Shown: in pieces, positions 12,101 to 22,664 of the stretch
Position numbering within the stretch: the stretch's first letter is position 1
Layout of the letters: each line of letters starts with the position of its first letter
Source: Amoebophrya sp. A120
Lineage: Eukaryota; Sar; Dinophyceae; Syndiniales; Amoebophryaceae
Reading direction: 5' to 3'
NCBI GenBank assembly: GCA_905178155.1
Contig: CAJINV010000004.1
Location: 8,956,411 to 9,020,410, forward strand
Length of the DNA: 64,000 nucleotides
Made by a program: the position numbers and the translations under genes
The notes under the pieces: generated by a model
What the model was told of the DNA's origin: nothing
Databases searched by the model: none
Seen by the model: the letters and a program-made list of their open reading frames with translations, nothing else

Positions 12101-15100
12101 TTATACGAGTACGAGTGCGATACTTTTGCGGTTCATACTGGACGTGCAGCAGCAGCTCTCCAAGCTCCCGGGCGTGATCTTTGCCGACGTCAAAGGCTAC
12201 CGGCGCCGGCCGCCGAAAGAGAACCAGTGCTACTTCGTGGCGGTCCTGGACAGCGAGCCGGCAAGGAAGCGGGCTTTGGGTTTGGGCACGCTGGCTTTGC
12301 GGTCGCAACGGGGAAGGGGAATACAGATCATCCGCTACCTGGTGAAGCCTCATTGGGAAGTCGAAGGCTGCGACCCCCCGCCGAGGAGGGCGAGAAACAC
12401 GGGCAGGTCAGTCGAACGTATATCCTGAGTAAAAATGTGCCCACACCAGAGTTGTTATGCAAATCTGCATGCCAAAAAAGTTTCTCGTGCTGATCCCCAT
12501 GAAAGGCGTTTTCTACTCGTGTTTTGGGGTTTGTGATGCTATAATCAGCATGATATGCTAGATCTGTGATGCTGCTGAACTAGAACTAAACAGGATTACA
12601 TTACAAGGACAAACCTGTCATGCGAAACAGCCAAAGCTGGTTGATTTGTCTAGCAGATTTACCACCTTGACTCTGGTGTGGGGACGTTTTTACTCAGGAT
12701 AACGTAATGATGAACATCATCGAGAAAGGAACAATATCAAAAGTAAAAATGTCTGGGTCTGGAAACTTGTGATGCTGGGTGGCGTCTCATGATGAGGCTA
12801 CAAATGCTGGCTCAGCATGACAAGTTTCTGAGCTCCTAGGTGTTGCCTATTCTGCATGACAAACTGCGCTTCTGCATCACAGAAAAACGGAGCTCTTGGG
12901 TAACGTGCATGACAGATTTAAGAGTCATGCCAGACAAGCATGACAAACATGAATTCTTCCAGACCCAGACATTTTTACAGTTGATAAACAACTACTCCGG
13001 TCGTCGTGGCCGCCGCCGCTCTGGGTCGACAAGTCGCCACCGAAAGCAGGACCGCGCGCCAAGTCGCAGTCCAAGAAGAAGCACCAACCGAACAAACGCA
13101 AACCGCATGAAGAGTCGTCGAAGGGCAAGCAAAAGCAGATTTCGACGTGACGACGGTCAAAGAGAAAGTAGAGACGACGTGCTGTCCTCTCGTCGAGATC
13201 AGGGTGCTGGACGCAAGAGCGTGACGCGGAGTCGCCGACACGCGGATCGAGATGAGCGAGAAGGAGGTCGAAATAGCGCCAGAACGTCTACCCCTGCTCG
13301 TAACACCTCCTCCGCTGCACGACCGTCATCGACCGCTATATGACGATCTCAAATGTTACATTCTCAGCTGTTACATGATTTGTCATGCAAAATGAGCACC
13401 AACGTCCACACAGTGAAGCTGCCTCGCATGACAAATGTTGGAAGGGCTAATCAGCAGGGGAATCTGTGCCGAATTTGTAATGCAAGAGTTGCAAGATCCG
13501 GCCTTTTCCTGTTGCCATTCTTGCATCGCAAAGTCATGTAACAGTTGAGAATGTAACAATTGAGAACGCCATACGCCAACAATCTGGTCCGTCGAGACGA
13601 TCGGCGGGAAGATAGAAGCGGACGGTCTAGAGGTAAGTAAATCCATTCTTTTACAGTCCTCTTGTTGATCTTGATGTACTTTTTACTTTGCTGCTTCACA
13701 AGCGCGTCTTACAGGCTTGATAGATTTCTGGTCTGCATAGTAGGTACTTGTGACTGGTTGCCCGCGAGGACACCAGCTCCGGTGGGGATGATTATCTCTA
13801 GAAGAATTTGAATGCAACTCCCTCCTACCTTTTTTCAAAAATCTCTTCACCCAACAGCACGCTCCCGAACCCGGTCCGCAGACAGGAAACAAAATGAACC
13901 TCCTTGGCGCTGCCCGCGCTGCAACCAGAAGAACGATGGGCGGCAGGCCTTCTGCTACGCGGATTGCGGTTTTGAGTACAAAAAACCAGAAGTAGATGAA
14001 TCAAACCGCAAAAATTATACAAGAACTCCGAGGAATGGCGGACTTGCAAAAGGATGGGGTCACGTGATTGACACCTCGTCCCACATAGAAGTGCAACAAC
14101 AGCCCCCGCTGCAGTCCTCTACCGGCGACATTCGGGATTTGAGTCCGTCGGAAAAACCTCGGGCCGTTTTTTTGGAGTTTTTCCTTCCCCCGCGAGCCGT
14201 ATGAGAGTGCACAACTCCCCCTCCCCGTCATTTGTATAGCATGAACAGCAATACAAACACCAGCACACGTTGAGCCTACGCATGACAAACTTGCTTGCCT
14301 AGCTTAGTACTCCTGTTTGGGCTTCCGGAATTGGTCATGCAAGCAGTGCCATAGGGTAGCGACTGGAATTGGGATTTTGCATGACAAATGAGGGGGAGGG
14401 GGGGGGTTGTGCACTGTCATAAGCCGAGGATCACCAAGGACTGAAGGACTACCTGTTCCGGTTTGCCAAGACGGAAGATTTTCAATTGGAAAATTACGCG
14501 GCGGTGAAAGTATGAGAGTGCACATCTCCCCCTCCCCCTCATTTGTGATGCAAAATACCAAATCCACCCTTTGCCTGTTGGCACTTTTCGCATGACAAGT
14601 TGTGAAAGCTCAAACAGGACTACAATCCTCGGTAAATGTGTCATGCAAATCCTGCATTCTATCTTGGTCTTGCCGACACTTGTATTGCTGTTTGTGCAAG
14701 GCAAATCAGGGGGAGGGGAATCGTGCACTCTCATACAAAGATGGCCGGATGCAGAACGCGGTGGCCGTATTCGATCACGAGGAGGCAGTGACTCGTCTCG
14801 CAGGGAAGAAGCAGCTTACCTGTAAAAGCAGTGTCTCCAGGGAAGAGTTCCGGGTCGCGGTCTACCCGTTTCGGCAAAGTAGCGTAAGCAGGGGCGGTAT
14901 CGCGGTGAAGGGATGGAGAATCGATTTTGCGCAACAGCAGGCGATTGAAGAAGAACGAGCAAGAGGAATTTCTATGGAGATGCGAGACGGGGTCGTTGTC
15001 GAGCGGGAGGTAGATTACGAGCTGCTACAGCTACATGGAGTAGACGTGGCAGTATCGACATCAGTGCGACATGATAAGCGGCAAGAAGAGCGGTTTTTTT

Positions 15101-15825
15101 CATCGTCATCTCATGCGGACGTCGCGGGAGCGGCGGAAGGGCTTGCTGCTGGAGACGAGTCTAGCGAGCGGGATATGGAGCAAGCCTCTTCGAACAACAG
15201 CCGAAACGTGCAACAACACCTCCTACATGAACGCTACTGCAAGAACACCAGCTTTAAGCAGGCGCATGCTCCAGATCTTCCAAACCCCAAGGCGGACCTG
15301 CTCCACGCGACTGCGAGTAACAAGAAGGCCTCGTCTTTGGAAGAAAGAAAAAAGAGCATCGCCGCCAAGATTGCGGAGAAACGCAACCAAGCTCTACAGA
15401 GGACCAACAAGGTACTAGCGGCGGCTGCGGTGGAAACAAAGACGAAAAAAGAAGAGGAAACAACTTTTATGAGCAAGGGGGTGATGTTGCCAAGTTCTGG
15501 AGCAGGTTGCGCGACATTTTCAACATCCACCCGGAATGGACGGCTGCTTGTGGAAGAAGACAACTACACGATGAAAAGAGAGGACGATAAAAGCGCGATG
15601 AAACAAGGGCGACTGCATGCACGCGAACAAGATCATGGTGATCACCGCCACCAGAAGGATGTTCTTTCCCAGCGAAGAGGCAGAAGCAATAGTAGTGAGG
15701 AAAAGTCACAGGAAAATCTACCGCGCGTAACTACAGCCCGGCAGTACCGTCGCGACGAGGAAAGCGGTTTACAAGGCGGCGCGCTTTCGAAGCGGCGGAG
15801 GGTGGGGAAGAGCAGGATGAGATAG
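9116..15825 (+). CDS. Copy 3: NB-type member with two RRM-like regions, RS exon and zinc finger, nine introners
   Basis: Exons: 9116-9214, 10012-10874, 11163-about 11324, about 11500-11668, 11940-11982, 12143-12420, 12707-12734, 12992-13338, 13579-13632, 13858-14199, 14427-14510, 14741-15825. The join between 11324 and 11500 is unresolved. Modules in order: NB (FLTFIVDAE, then ASRAWLRGTARPQLQELAAA); RRM-like region 1 (ARAVFINLGNF, helix, GVIFADVKGYR, CYFVAVLDSE); an RS exon rich in SR, RRS and RDR; a RanBP2-like finger PWRCPRCNQKNDGRQAFCYA; RRM-like region 2 (KPRAVFLEFFL, then NAVAVFDHEEAV); and a 360-residue charged low-complexity tail ending SKRRRVGKSRMR. The C module is missing. The intron 13633-13857 (GTAAGT...CAACAG) is ordinary and phase 1. 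The start ATG at 9116 is the first in frame; an alternative is splicing from copy 2. Confidence 0.65.
9215..10006. mobile_element. Introner IE-C1 with about 550 bp of extra internal DNA
   Basis: Ends TATGGCGTTCTCAAATGTTA and its inverse GAGAACGCCATA; exact TSD GAACC at 9210-9214 and 10007-10011. Removal joins FHGT to LEAGGEQRH in frame. At 792 bp it is over three times the family's usual 235-255 bp. The extra part is bounded by a 20-bp direct repeat (9404-9423 and 9958-9977) and starts with a tandem duplication of the 24-mer at 9391-9414. Confidence 0.88.
10875..11157. mobile_element. Introner IE-D
   Basis: TIR TATCCTGAGTAAAAACGTCC. Exact TSD GAAGG. Removal joins DQVEG to EESALRELL in frame. 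Here the TSD sequence would also allow a GT-AG splice. Very similar to the element at 28935. Confidence 0.94.
11669..11934. mobile_element. Introner IE-B
   Basis: Starts TATCAATTGCAAATATGTCT and ends in the inverse with GCATA. Exact TSD TGAGA. Removal joins GNFYNE to KYGHDEM in frame, inside RRM-like region 1. Confidence 0.94.
11983..12137. mobile_element. Introner IE-A
   Basis: Starts TATGCTGTGCAAAAGTATCG, ends GATACTTTTGCGGTTCATA. Exact TSD CTGGA. Removal joins EQDRLD to VQQQLSKLPG in frame. Only a 43-base exon separates it from the preceding introner. Confidence 0.94.
12421..12701. mobile_element. Introner IE-D
   Basis: TIR TATCCTGAGTAAAAATGTGC and inverse. Exact TSD ACGTA. Removal joins SVER to NDEHHRERN in frame. 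Confidence 0.94.
12735..12986. mobile_element. Introner IE-B, almost identical to the one at 55171
   Basis: Starts TATCAAAAGTAAAAATGTCT, ends in the inverse with TTGATA. Exact TSD AACAA. Removal joins HRERNN to YSGRRGRRR in frame. It differs at only about eight of 252 positions from the copy in the glycosyltransferase gene. Confidence 0.95.
13339..13573. mobile_element. Introner IE-C1
   Basis: Starts TATGACGATCTCAAATGTTA, ends GAGAACGCCATA. Near-TSD CGCTA and CGCCA. Removal joins SSTA to NNLVRRDDRRE in frame inside the RS exon. Confidence 0.9.
14200..14421. mobile_element. Introner IE-E
   Basis: Starts TATGAGAGTGCACAACTCCC, ends GTGCACTGTCATA. Exact TSD AGCCG. Removal joins LPPRA to EDHQGLKDYLF in frame. 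Confidence 0.94.
14511..14735. mobile_element. Introner IE-E
   Basis: Starts TATGAGAGTGCACATCTCCC, ends GTGCACTCTCATA. Near-TSD GAAAG and CAAAG. Removal joins NYAAVK to DGRMQNAVAVF in frame. Two IE-E copies sit 89 bases apart. Confidence 0.92.
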
Positions 15826-16038
15826 AGAAGATCGAGGAGTTTTTTTAAACTGAAAAAGCCGAATGTCGTTAGTTTCTACAGCTGTCTGCGACGCCAGCGA
15901 CAGAATAAAAGAACAAGTCAAGTTCGACAAAGTATAGTTGCAAAATAATAATAAACGCACTTTCAGGCTGAAAGCAGATTTCTGCAGTGGCATGATTCAT
16001 TTCGCAAAGGAGTCTTTTATTTAAGTACCAGTCTATAG

Positions 16039-16084
16039 TTGAGTTTTTCTTTTGGTCTTGACGACCACAACGACCACAACTCCG
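16039..16084 (+). repeat. Direct repeat, left copy
   Basis: Begins TTGAGTTTTTCTTTTGGTCT and runs to ACTCCG. It matches 17181-17217 except for an extra internal GACCACAAC unit (tandem duplication) in this copy. Confidence 0.85.
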
Positions 16085-16935
16085 ACTAAAGAAGCTATCG
16101 GGTAGCGCCTAGCGCTACAGCCTCAAACCATGCTGGCGCCAATGGCGAAAAAAAGAAACGGCAGCGCCCCTGGCCTTTTTCCCTCGACCAGCGGGAGCGA
16201 AAGCAGTGTAGGTAGAGAGAAGGCCGCGAGGCGCAAGGGGCGGTAGGGGGCGCACAGCGCACCCCCTGCCCGAGCCGCCACAAACAGGTCCGGCGGAGAG
16301 CGTGCCAGGACCCTTTTCGACGGCCCGGGAGGCTAGTCACAGGTGGAAAAAGAACGAAAAGAGCGCGCCGATGGCCGAACGGCTAGAAATACGGCCGGCG
16401 CCAAGCAAAGACAAAACAGGGCAGGCAAGGAGGCAGCGGGAAGGCAGAGAGGGCGCTGCGGGTGGTTCTCGCAAGAAACCAGACAACCCCCAAAAAAAGT
16501 AAGCAGGCCAAAGCCCGCGCCCGGGGAAGAGGGAAAAAACCCCGGAAACGAAAGGGGATGGAAGCGCCCGAACAGGCCGATGGGGCGAAATCAGGCAGGC
16601 CCGGCGAGGCCGAAGAGCCCCCGCGGCCGGCAGAGGGCACGCGACGAAGCCCGACCTGGAGAGCCACAGGCGGCAGGGAAAGGCGCAAACTGCCGCCAAC
16701 CTCCTCGAAACAGGGGGCGAATGGCAAGGGGCGCCAGAATGCAGCACGACTTCGGCCCGGGGCAGCCAATCGGCAGCCGCCAAGCAGGCGCCGAACGAAG
16801 AACGTTCGGCAAGGGGAGACCGCAGCCCCAGGCCCCCCTGCCCGAGGCTCCTCGAAAGGCGGCCCGGGCGAGCTTTTACTGGTCTATGTGTTGTGTTTCC
16901 CTCGGGGTTTCTCGCTCCGGCTGCGTTAACGGGTT
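16085..16935. other. GC- and purine-rich island, origin unknown
   Basis: Base composition is unlike the surroundings: long G/A-rich runs on the + strand and CCCGAGCC, GGCCCGGG type blocks. Open frames occur on both strands (16343-16945 +, 16337-17008 -), as expected when GC content removes stop codons. None resembles a known protein. It may be an inserted element or DNA of another source. Confidence 0.5.
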
Positions 16936-17131
16936 TTCTCACTAGTGTTTCCGCTTTCCCAAAGTCGGCTTTTTTGTCACTAGTGGCTCCACTAGTGAGT
17001 GCCTTCACTAGTGGCGCCTGTCACTAGTACCTCTCGCGCTTTTTTGTCACGCTAAAAACACTAGCAGGATTTCTACTAGTAGCTGTTTTTCTACTAGCAG
17101 CTTTCCACTAGTAGGATTCCTACTAGTAGCT
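16936..17131. repeat. Cluster of CACTAGTG / CTACTAGTAG palindromes
   Basis: ACTAGT occurs repeatedly in less than 200 bases, usually within CACTAGTG in the left half and CTACTAGTAG in the right half, with TTTTTGTCAC and TTTCTA spacers. It closes the right side of the GC-rich insert. Confidence 0.8.
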
Positions 17132-17180
17132 TGCAACCCCGCGTCCGCCAGAATTTTTCCAATAGTATTATAGATAATTG

Positions 17181-17217
17181 TTGAGTTTTTCTTTTGGTCT
17201 TGACGACCACAACTCCG
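17181..17217 (+). repeat. Direct repeat, right copy
   Basis: A 37-base sequence beginning TTGAGTTTTTCTTTTGGTCT, the partner of 16039-16084, about 1.1 kb away. Confidence 0.85.
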
Positions 17218-18048
17218 GCATATTTTTCGAACACGGAGACGGAATCGAATGAATCTTCAACGAAAAAAACTGTAATGCGAACACGACTTTTTGAAAATTT
17301 AAATTGCGGCCATCTACTTCCACCGACTGGGCTCTTCTTCTGCGGCAGCCTGCTTCGTCCGCCGTGGCTCTTGCAGAAGGACTCTCGTGGAGCAGTTGCA
17401 GTTTTCACTGTTTGTCGAATCTGTGGCGAAAAAAAGAGTTGGAGAACAGCCGTAGGGGTTCCTTCCAGATTCATCCAAGATGTGAACGAGGTTGCAGACG
17501 AAAAGGGGAAAAGCGCAACAAAGTTCTTGGGGCTGCGGCTTCAAGATGGATCTTAAACTTGATAAACGAGATCTCCGTGAAACAGTTGTATTCATCACAA
17601 TCTACTATCATAGCTCCTGGGGGAAGTTAGGGCGACGTTAAGGTGAGGGATGGAAGTTTTAGTTCCAGATAGAAACTGATGATGAGGAGAAGGGCAAGCT
17701 CCAGGACCTTGCTCAGCAAAGGCGCACAGAGGGCCGCCAGCTAGGGTAACTGACGGCATGAAAGCAGCCTGTTTTTTTTTGTGAGTCGAGTATCCATTTA
17801 TACTTTCTGACCAAATAAAGTGCTGACTTTCAGTCGGAGCGCACCAGGCCAAAGCGATTGTGCGAGCGGAGGCGTGGCACGAGTTTTGTTTTACGCAAAA
17901 AAAAATAGAACCAATTAACTCAAAAAAATACACTTTTGCTCTCGTTTTTTGTCGGCTACGCGACCTTATCTGAGACTGAGTTGCAGCACGACCAAGACGA
18001 TATTCTAATACTACATTGACAACTGTTTCGCCACTAGAACGTGATCAC

Positions 18049-21000
18049 ATGACGTCCTCTTCGAGCAGCTCGATACACGCTGCAGCAGCAGCTTCAGGAG
18101 ATGGAGAGCAACCTCCACTCATGGTCATGCTCGGCCCTTGGCGGTACATCCTGGACCTGAATGCCTCCGACGATGCCCCAGACCGACACAGACGAGTGCC
18201 AGTGCACTCCAATACATCCTCGAACACGTCGCCAGATATTTTCAACTCGCAACAGAAACAAGCCACGTCATCTTTCTCCGACCTCCAAATGCTCATTGGC
18301 GCGAAGATTTCGGACCAGCAGAAGAACCTGACCTCCTTACAAACTACCTTGCAGGGAATTCAGGGTTTGAATGCCGCTATGAACTGCAAAAGTATCGTAC
18401 TCGTATAAATGCATTACAAATTTTCTCAGCATGAGAAATAAAATTTGTGATGCTGATTTACCTCAAGAGAAAGATTTGGAATGCAAGACTTGCATTTATA
18501 CGAATACGCTACTTCTTTTGCACAGGATAGCCGCGGCGCAGATTAACGAGCAGGCGGTGGTGGACTCGTTGAACAGCCTGAAAACGATATCACAGTGAAA
18601 ATTGCACCCACCCCCAAAGTCGCAAAAACTTGTTATGCGAAGTTTCCAAATGAAAATTTTTTGTCATGCATGAACGAAGTATGAATCTTTCTGATGCAGA
18701 GTCTAGGCGTGTATCGCATCACTTGTATGACAAGCGCCGCTCTTGCTGGCGTCTTTTGCAATACAAATTTTTGCTATTCACGATTGGAAAAAATCTGTGA
18801 TACTGATAGATGCAAGAGTGCGAGTGTTTCGTTTGGATTTGGAATGAAAGGTTTGCAACACAAATGCTCCCAAGTTCGGGGATCTTGGGTGCATTTTTCA
18901 CCTTGATAAACGAAGATTTTGGAAACGGGCAAGACCGCGGACGATTTGCTGCAGTTTTTGCAGTTCGTCCTGAGCTCCGAAGCAGAGGAAGAACAAAATG
19001 GCCACGTCGACGACACAAGAACCAGGGCCGTTCGCGAGGCGGGGAAGTGGCTGCGCGATTTTGCGGACCCTGCAATGGGGGATTTGGTGGAGTGGTTCAA
19101 CACAAAACTAGAGCCACAACTGGACAACTACGTCTTTGGATACTCTTACGACTCGCAAATTATGTGTCCGGGTCTGGGCTGGTGAGGAAATTTGTGATGC
19201 TTGTATTGCAGTTTTGGGCAGTTCATCTGGAAAATTTTCACGTGTTGTCGTATGGCACCAAGAGCAAGATGAAGTACATATGCGCAGCTTCCTTTGTCGT
19301 GCGCTCTGAAATTCTGCTTCGAAAATATGTCACGCGTCGTGATTCATTTCAATTTCATCTGCACGTAGAAAAGATAAAGAAGCTTAGCGCCACCTCCATG
19401 AAATAAATCATGCTTATCGCAAGAAATCCGCTTGATATGCTGACAAAGATTTGCGATGCATAAGTCGCAGTGGCGTTCTCTCGGTATGGCGGAATGTACG
19501 AGAAGGAAAAGGCGGGGCCGTGACCACGAGGACCTCCGTATTGTCTTCTTCTCGTTTTGCACATCTACTATTCCTGTCAATTACCAGTAACTCTTAGTTG
19601 TTTTCGATGATACACTGAGCAGTTGACGTTAACGAAAAAAAGGAGCGTGCCTCCTGTGTGGTGCTATGCGTTTTTCATTGAATTGTATGCGTAACTGACC
19701 TCCTGCTTCATATGATACACCAGCCGGCGACTGGACCTGCCTCGTTTGCACGAGTGGCACCACAAACTTTGCAACCCGTATCAGTTGCTGCAAGTGTGGC
19801 TCCCAGAGAACACCGATGCGGGTACCCGGAACACAGCAGCTCCACGACCCGCTGCAGAGGGAGACGGCGGACCACAGCAGAACTTGGCTCGTCCGTGACT
19901 TGTCGGAAGACGAGCAAGCGCGGGCGGTTCTCTTCCAGTTTAGGACCCAGACGGGCGAGTACAGCCGCTGCGACATGAAACTGTTGGTGCGCAACGCGTT
20001 GCGGGCACTGCCGGAGGCGTATCTGCAATGCGTGCACGACTACGCGGTTACTACGTTCGGCGGTTATCCCATGGAAAAGCAGGCACCTGTTCCCGATAGT
20101 ACTCTACAAGGAAATATAAAGGAAAATCAGGAAAAATCTCTGCGAGTCCTCGCGCATGACAAATTTGATGCCGTGTCAGGGTTGTGCGTAGATTCTAGCT
20201 TGCGTGGCCGCATTACTAAAGCCGCCTTTTTTTCCTGAAGATTCGAGCACCACAAAGGGTCCCGGTGCAAAAGAGCGTTTTAAGTAAACGTGGGGCCACG
20301 CATGAGACACATTCTGGGCATGCGGATTTGCATGACAAATGTTGGATGGGCACGTTTCTTCACAGAATACCTGCACGGTGCTGTTTGCGTCCACCGCGGC
20401 GGCGTCGGGGGTCATTGCTCTCCAGGAGATGATCTTCAGTATCCTGTGTAAAAACCGATAGCCATTAATATACGCTGAAGTCAAGATGCAATGTCTGCTA
20501 GAGCACAAACAAAGCAGAAGCTTTGCGATTTCCGCATGACAAGCCTCGAGAAGCACTGTACTTACTTAGTATGAAAGCCAGGAACCCAAAGCCAGTTTTT
20601 ATCAGATCCTGACCAGCGCATGACTAACAACTGCTCCCAGTCCCAGACGTAAGAATAAGGGGCATTCACCATAGTTCCATGAAAAGCCGCAGAAGAGATT
20701 TTGACTTGTTTGGCATACAAATATCCACGTGAGGCCTTCGGGTGTTGGATATCGGTTTATTTTACACTGGATGTTCGGCTGTGCTACTCTTCGGGCCAAC
20801 AACTCCGGTTACTGGCAGCAAGAGATAACAAAAGCGGTGTTTTCAGCGATTGGGGGCCCGACTAGCAGTGTAGAGCAGGAGAAGAACAGCGACGCTCTGG
20901 TAGCGACTCTCTCGCAAGGAGCTGCGAGTCACGTAGCGGCCCCAGCAGTGCGGCCGCGTCTCCTTTCGCATGACTCTTCTGCGACTTCAGTGCTGCCATC

Positions 21001-21898
21001 TTCTTCTTCAACAACCACCGCAGCAGCTGCGACACAAAAACTACAGAAGCCGGCTGTAATATCGCGGGGCGCCACTACTACAGATGACGAGCAGAAAAAT
21101 TGTTCTGCCAGCAACGCCAACGCCAAACCCGAAAGCGAACAAACTGTCCCGCAGCACGCCAAAACCACAGATCCCACGGGTGGCTGGAGGTGCCCAACTT
21201 GCAACGCGCTCAACTTGCCCTTCGCCAGTCGATGTACTCGAGGCTGCAAGTCGAAAGCGCTCGTCCAGCTGGCGCCGGCACTGGCTGCCAAAAAGGCGGC
21301 AGCACGTGTTGTTGCGGAGACAACTTCTACTACTTTGTGCGGGGGAACAAGCACGAACTACCTGGGTGCCGGAGCAGCAGGCGGTCTCGATCACAAGCCC
21401 CAGGTTGGTCGTGCAGAAAGCGCTGACGATGCTGGATTTTCTGCACACCAGGAAGAAGAAATTTCTGCTGCAGATGAAAACAACGACCAAACCGAAACAC
21501 CAAAAACTGTCCAGGCGGATAATGGTACTGATGCAAGGGTCGCAGATATCAAGAAGCGGTTGGCGACAAAAGTGCGGGTAGAAGGGTGCGCGTCCGCTGC
21601 AAGCGAAGGTTCGAAACAGCGCAGCGGGAGAAACGGTTGGATGCCGCCGGAATCGGAGGACGAGGGCGACTTGGTCGACGACACAGCGCAGGGCTGCAGT
21701 GGCATTGAAGAAATGTCTTCTCGCCGCCGGGGGGACCAGCTCGACTGCGATGAGAGTCTGCAAGGAGGTGCGAAGCGGCAAAAGACCGGACCGGCGCGGG
21801 TTTCGCAAGAGCAGGAGCATCTTCGCGGGGGCAGCAGACAGGACAAACTGGTCGCGCTGGCGCTGCTCGCGAAGGGTGCGCGGGGGATGAAGAGGTGA
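18049..21898 (+). CDS. Copy 4: NB-type member with two RanBP2-type fingers and RRM-like domain
   Basis: Exons: 18049-18377, 18535-18587, 18914-about 19160, 19724-20061, 20780-21898. The stretch 19161-19723 is unresolved; it starts like an IE-B element (TATGTGTCCGGGTCTGG) but no matching end was found. Modules: a Ser-rich start, NB (LLQFLQFVLSSEAEEEQ, AGKWLRDFADPAMGDLVEWF), finger 1 GDWTCLVCTSGTTNFATRIS followed by CCKC, an RRM-like region (QARAVLFQFRTQ, helix, CVHDYAVTTFGCATLRA), then a long Ala/Thr/Ser-rich tail with finger 2 GGWRCPTCNALNLPFASRCT. The second finger has the N at the RNA-contact position typical of RNA-binding RanBP2 fingers. The tail ends ARGMKR at a TGA and has no C module, as in copy 3. 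The ATG at 18049 is the first one before the Ser run. Confidence 0.68.
18378..18529. mobile_element. Introner IE-A
   Basis: Starts TATGAACTGCAAAAGTATCG, ends TTTTGCACAGGATA. Exact TSD GCCGC. Removal joins GLNA to AAQINEQAVV in frame. Confidence 0.94.
18588..18908. mobile_element. Introner IE-K
   Basis: Starts TATCACAGTGAAAATTGCAC, ends GGGTGCATTTTTCACCTTGATA. Exact TSD AACGA. Removal joins LNSLKT to KILETGKTAD in frame. Only member of its family in the window. Confidence 0.93.
20062..20772. mobile_element. Degenerate long introner (about 710 bp)
   Basis: Flanked by direct repeats GTTCGGC at 20055-20061 and 20773-20779. Contains TATCCCATGGAAAAGC near the start and its rough inverse TTTTACACTGGAT at the end, plus GCATGACAAAT motifs. 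Removing one repeat unit joins DYAVTTFG to CATLRANNSG in frame between RRM strands. Confidence 0.6.
21181..21264 (+). other. RanBP2-type zinc finger 2 of copy 4
   Basis: Encodes GWRCPTCNALNLPFASRCTR with W-x-C-x2-C, the conserved Asn, and C-x3-C. It is the most canonical finger in the window. RanBP2 fingers of this type bind single-stranded RNA in splicing factors such as ZRANB2; binding here is inferred. Confidence 0.75.
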
Positions 21899-22664
21899 GG
21901 ACGTGGCGAGGACCACGGAAAGAGGTATTACAACACTTGTGGTCATCTTACCTGCATGTGTAGCCTAGGAAAAACAACGAACCAATAATGGCGAAGAGCT
22001 GCAAAAGGCGACGTCCGTGTTGAATGCAAGCTAGACCAGACTGAAAAAGAAAATGAAAGACGAAGATGGCTGTCAGTCGCATCCGTGATTGATCCGTATC
22101 TACCAATCCCAAGCGGCCGCTCGCTAGGAAGTGCGCATCTGTTCGTCTTCAAAACGCATTTTTCTATAAATGAAGCCAGTCGACTCTCGTTTTCGAACTC
22201 GGGCTCATTTTCTGGTCGTGCAACTTGTTTGGTGATCTGATGACAAAAAAAGAGCTGCTCCGCGGTCAGTTTTGAAGTAGTGTTTTGGCGAATGGGTCTT
22301 CCGGCGCACAAAATTTACAGAGGAGCCCATGAAAGGTTCGCTGCCTCGCTTGATCACAGTAGCCTCTGTGTGGCCGCCTATTTTCTTGATTGATTTCATT
22401 ACCGGTGGAGCCTTGACCAAAAGCTCCTCTCTTCTGCGAAGTTCCGCCGCGTCACAATATTAGCAGCAAGATCACAGTTTCTTTATTTGACAACGACAAG
22501 TAGTAGAACTCGAAGAGAAGCACTACTGCTAAAAACGGATGTTTGGTTTTAATTTATGTACGCCTTTTACATTCCACTTTGCGGTTACGATGAAGTATAT
22601 GCTTGTTCTTTCAGGATCGAAAAAATTTGTGCAAAAGGCTTGAAGAAAAGAGAACAACAAAAAG
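21899..22664. other. Intergenic, copy 4 to copy 5
   Basis: No coding segment supported. CTTTCAG at 22610-22616 lies about 50 bases before the copy 5 ATG and may be a 5' UTR or trans-splice acceptor. Confidence 0.45.

Larger units (their letters stand above)
15826..18048. other. Intergenic, copy 3 to copy 4, with a foreign-looking insert
   Basis: Contains the GC-rich insert, the ACTAGT cluster and their flanking direct repeats, listed separately. The part from 17218 to 18048 has a weak 120-codon frame (17194-17556) that shows no family pattern. No introner element was seen. Confidence 0.5.

Noticed and set aside
16337-17008. 223-codon minus-strand and 200-codon plus-strand frames in the GC-rich island
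   Set aside because: Overlapping open frames on both strands follow from high GC and few stops; no domain, no family pattern.
17194-17556. 120-codon plus-strand frame as a gene
   Set aside because: It opens with a non-ATG codon in the right direct repeat, has no family motif and no clear splice context.
21041-21946. 301-codon minus-strand frame
   Set aside because: It is antisense to the low-complexity tail and zinc finger of copy 4, whose frame carries recognisable motifs.
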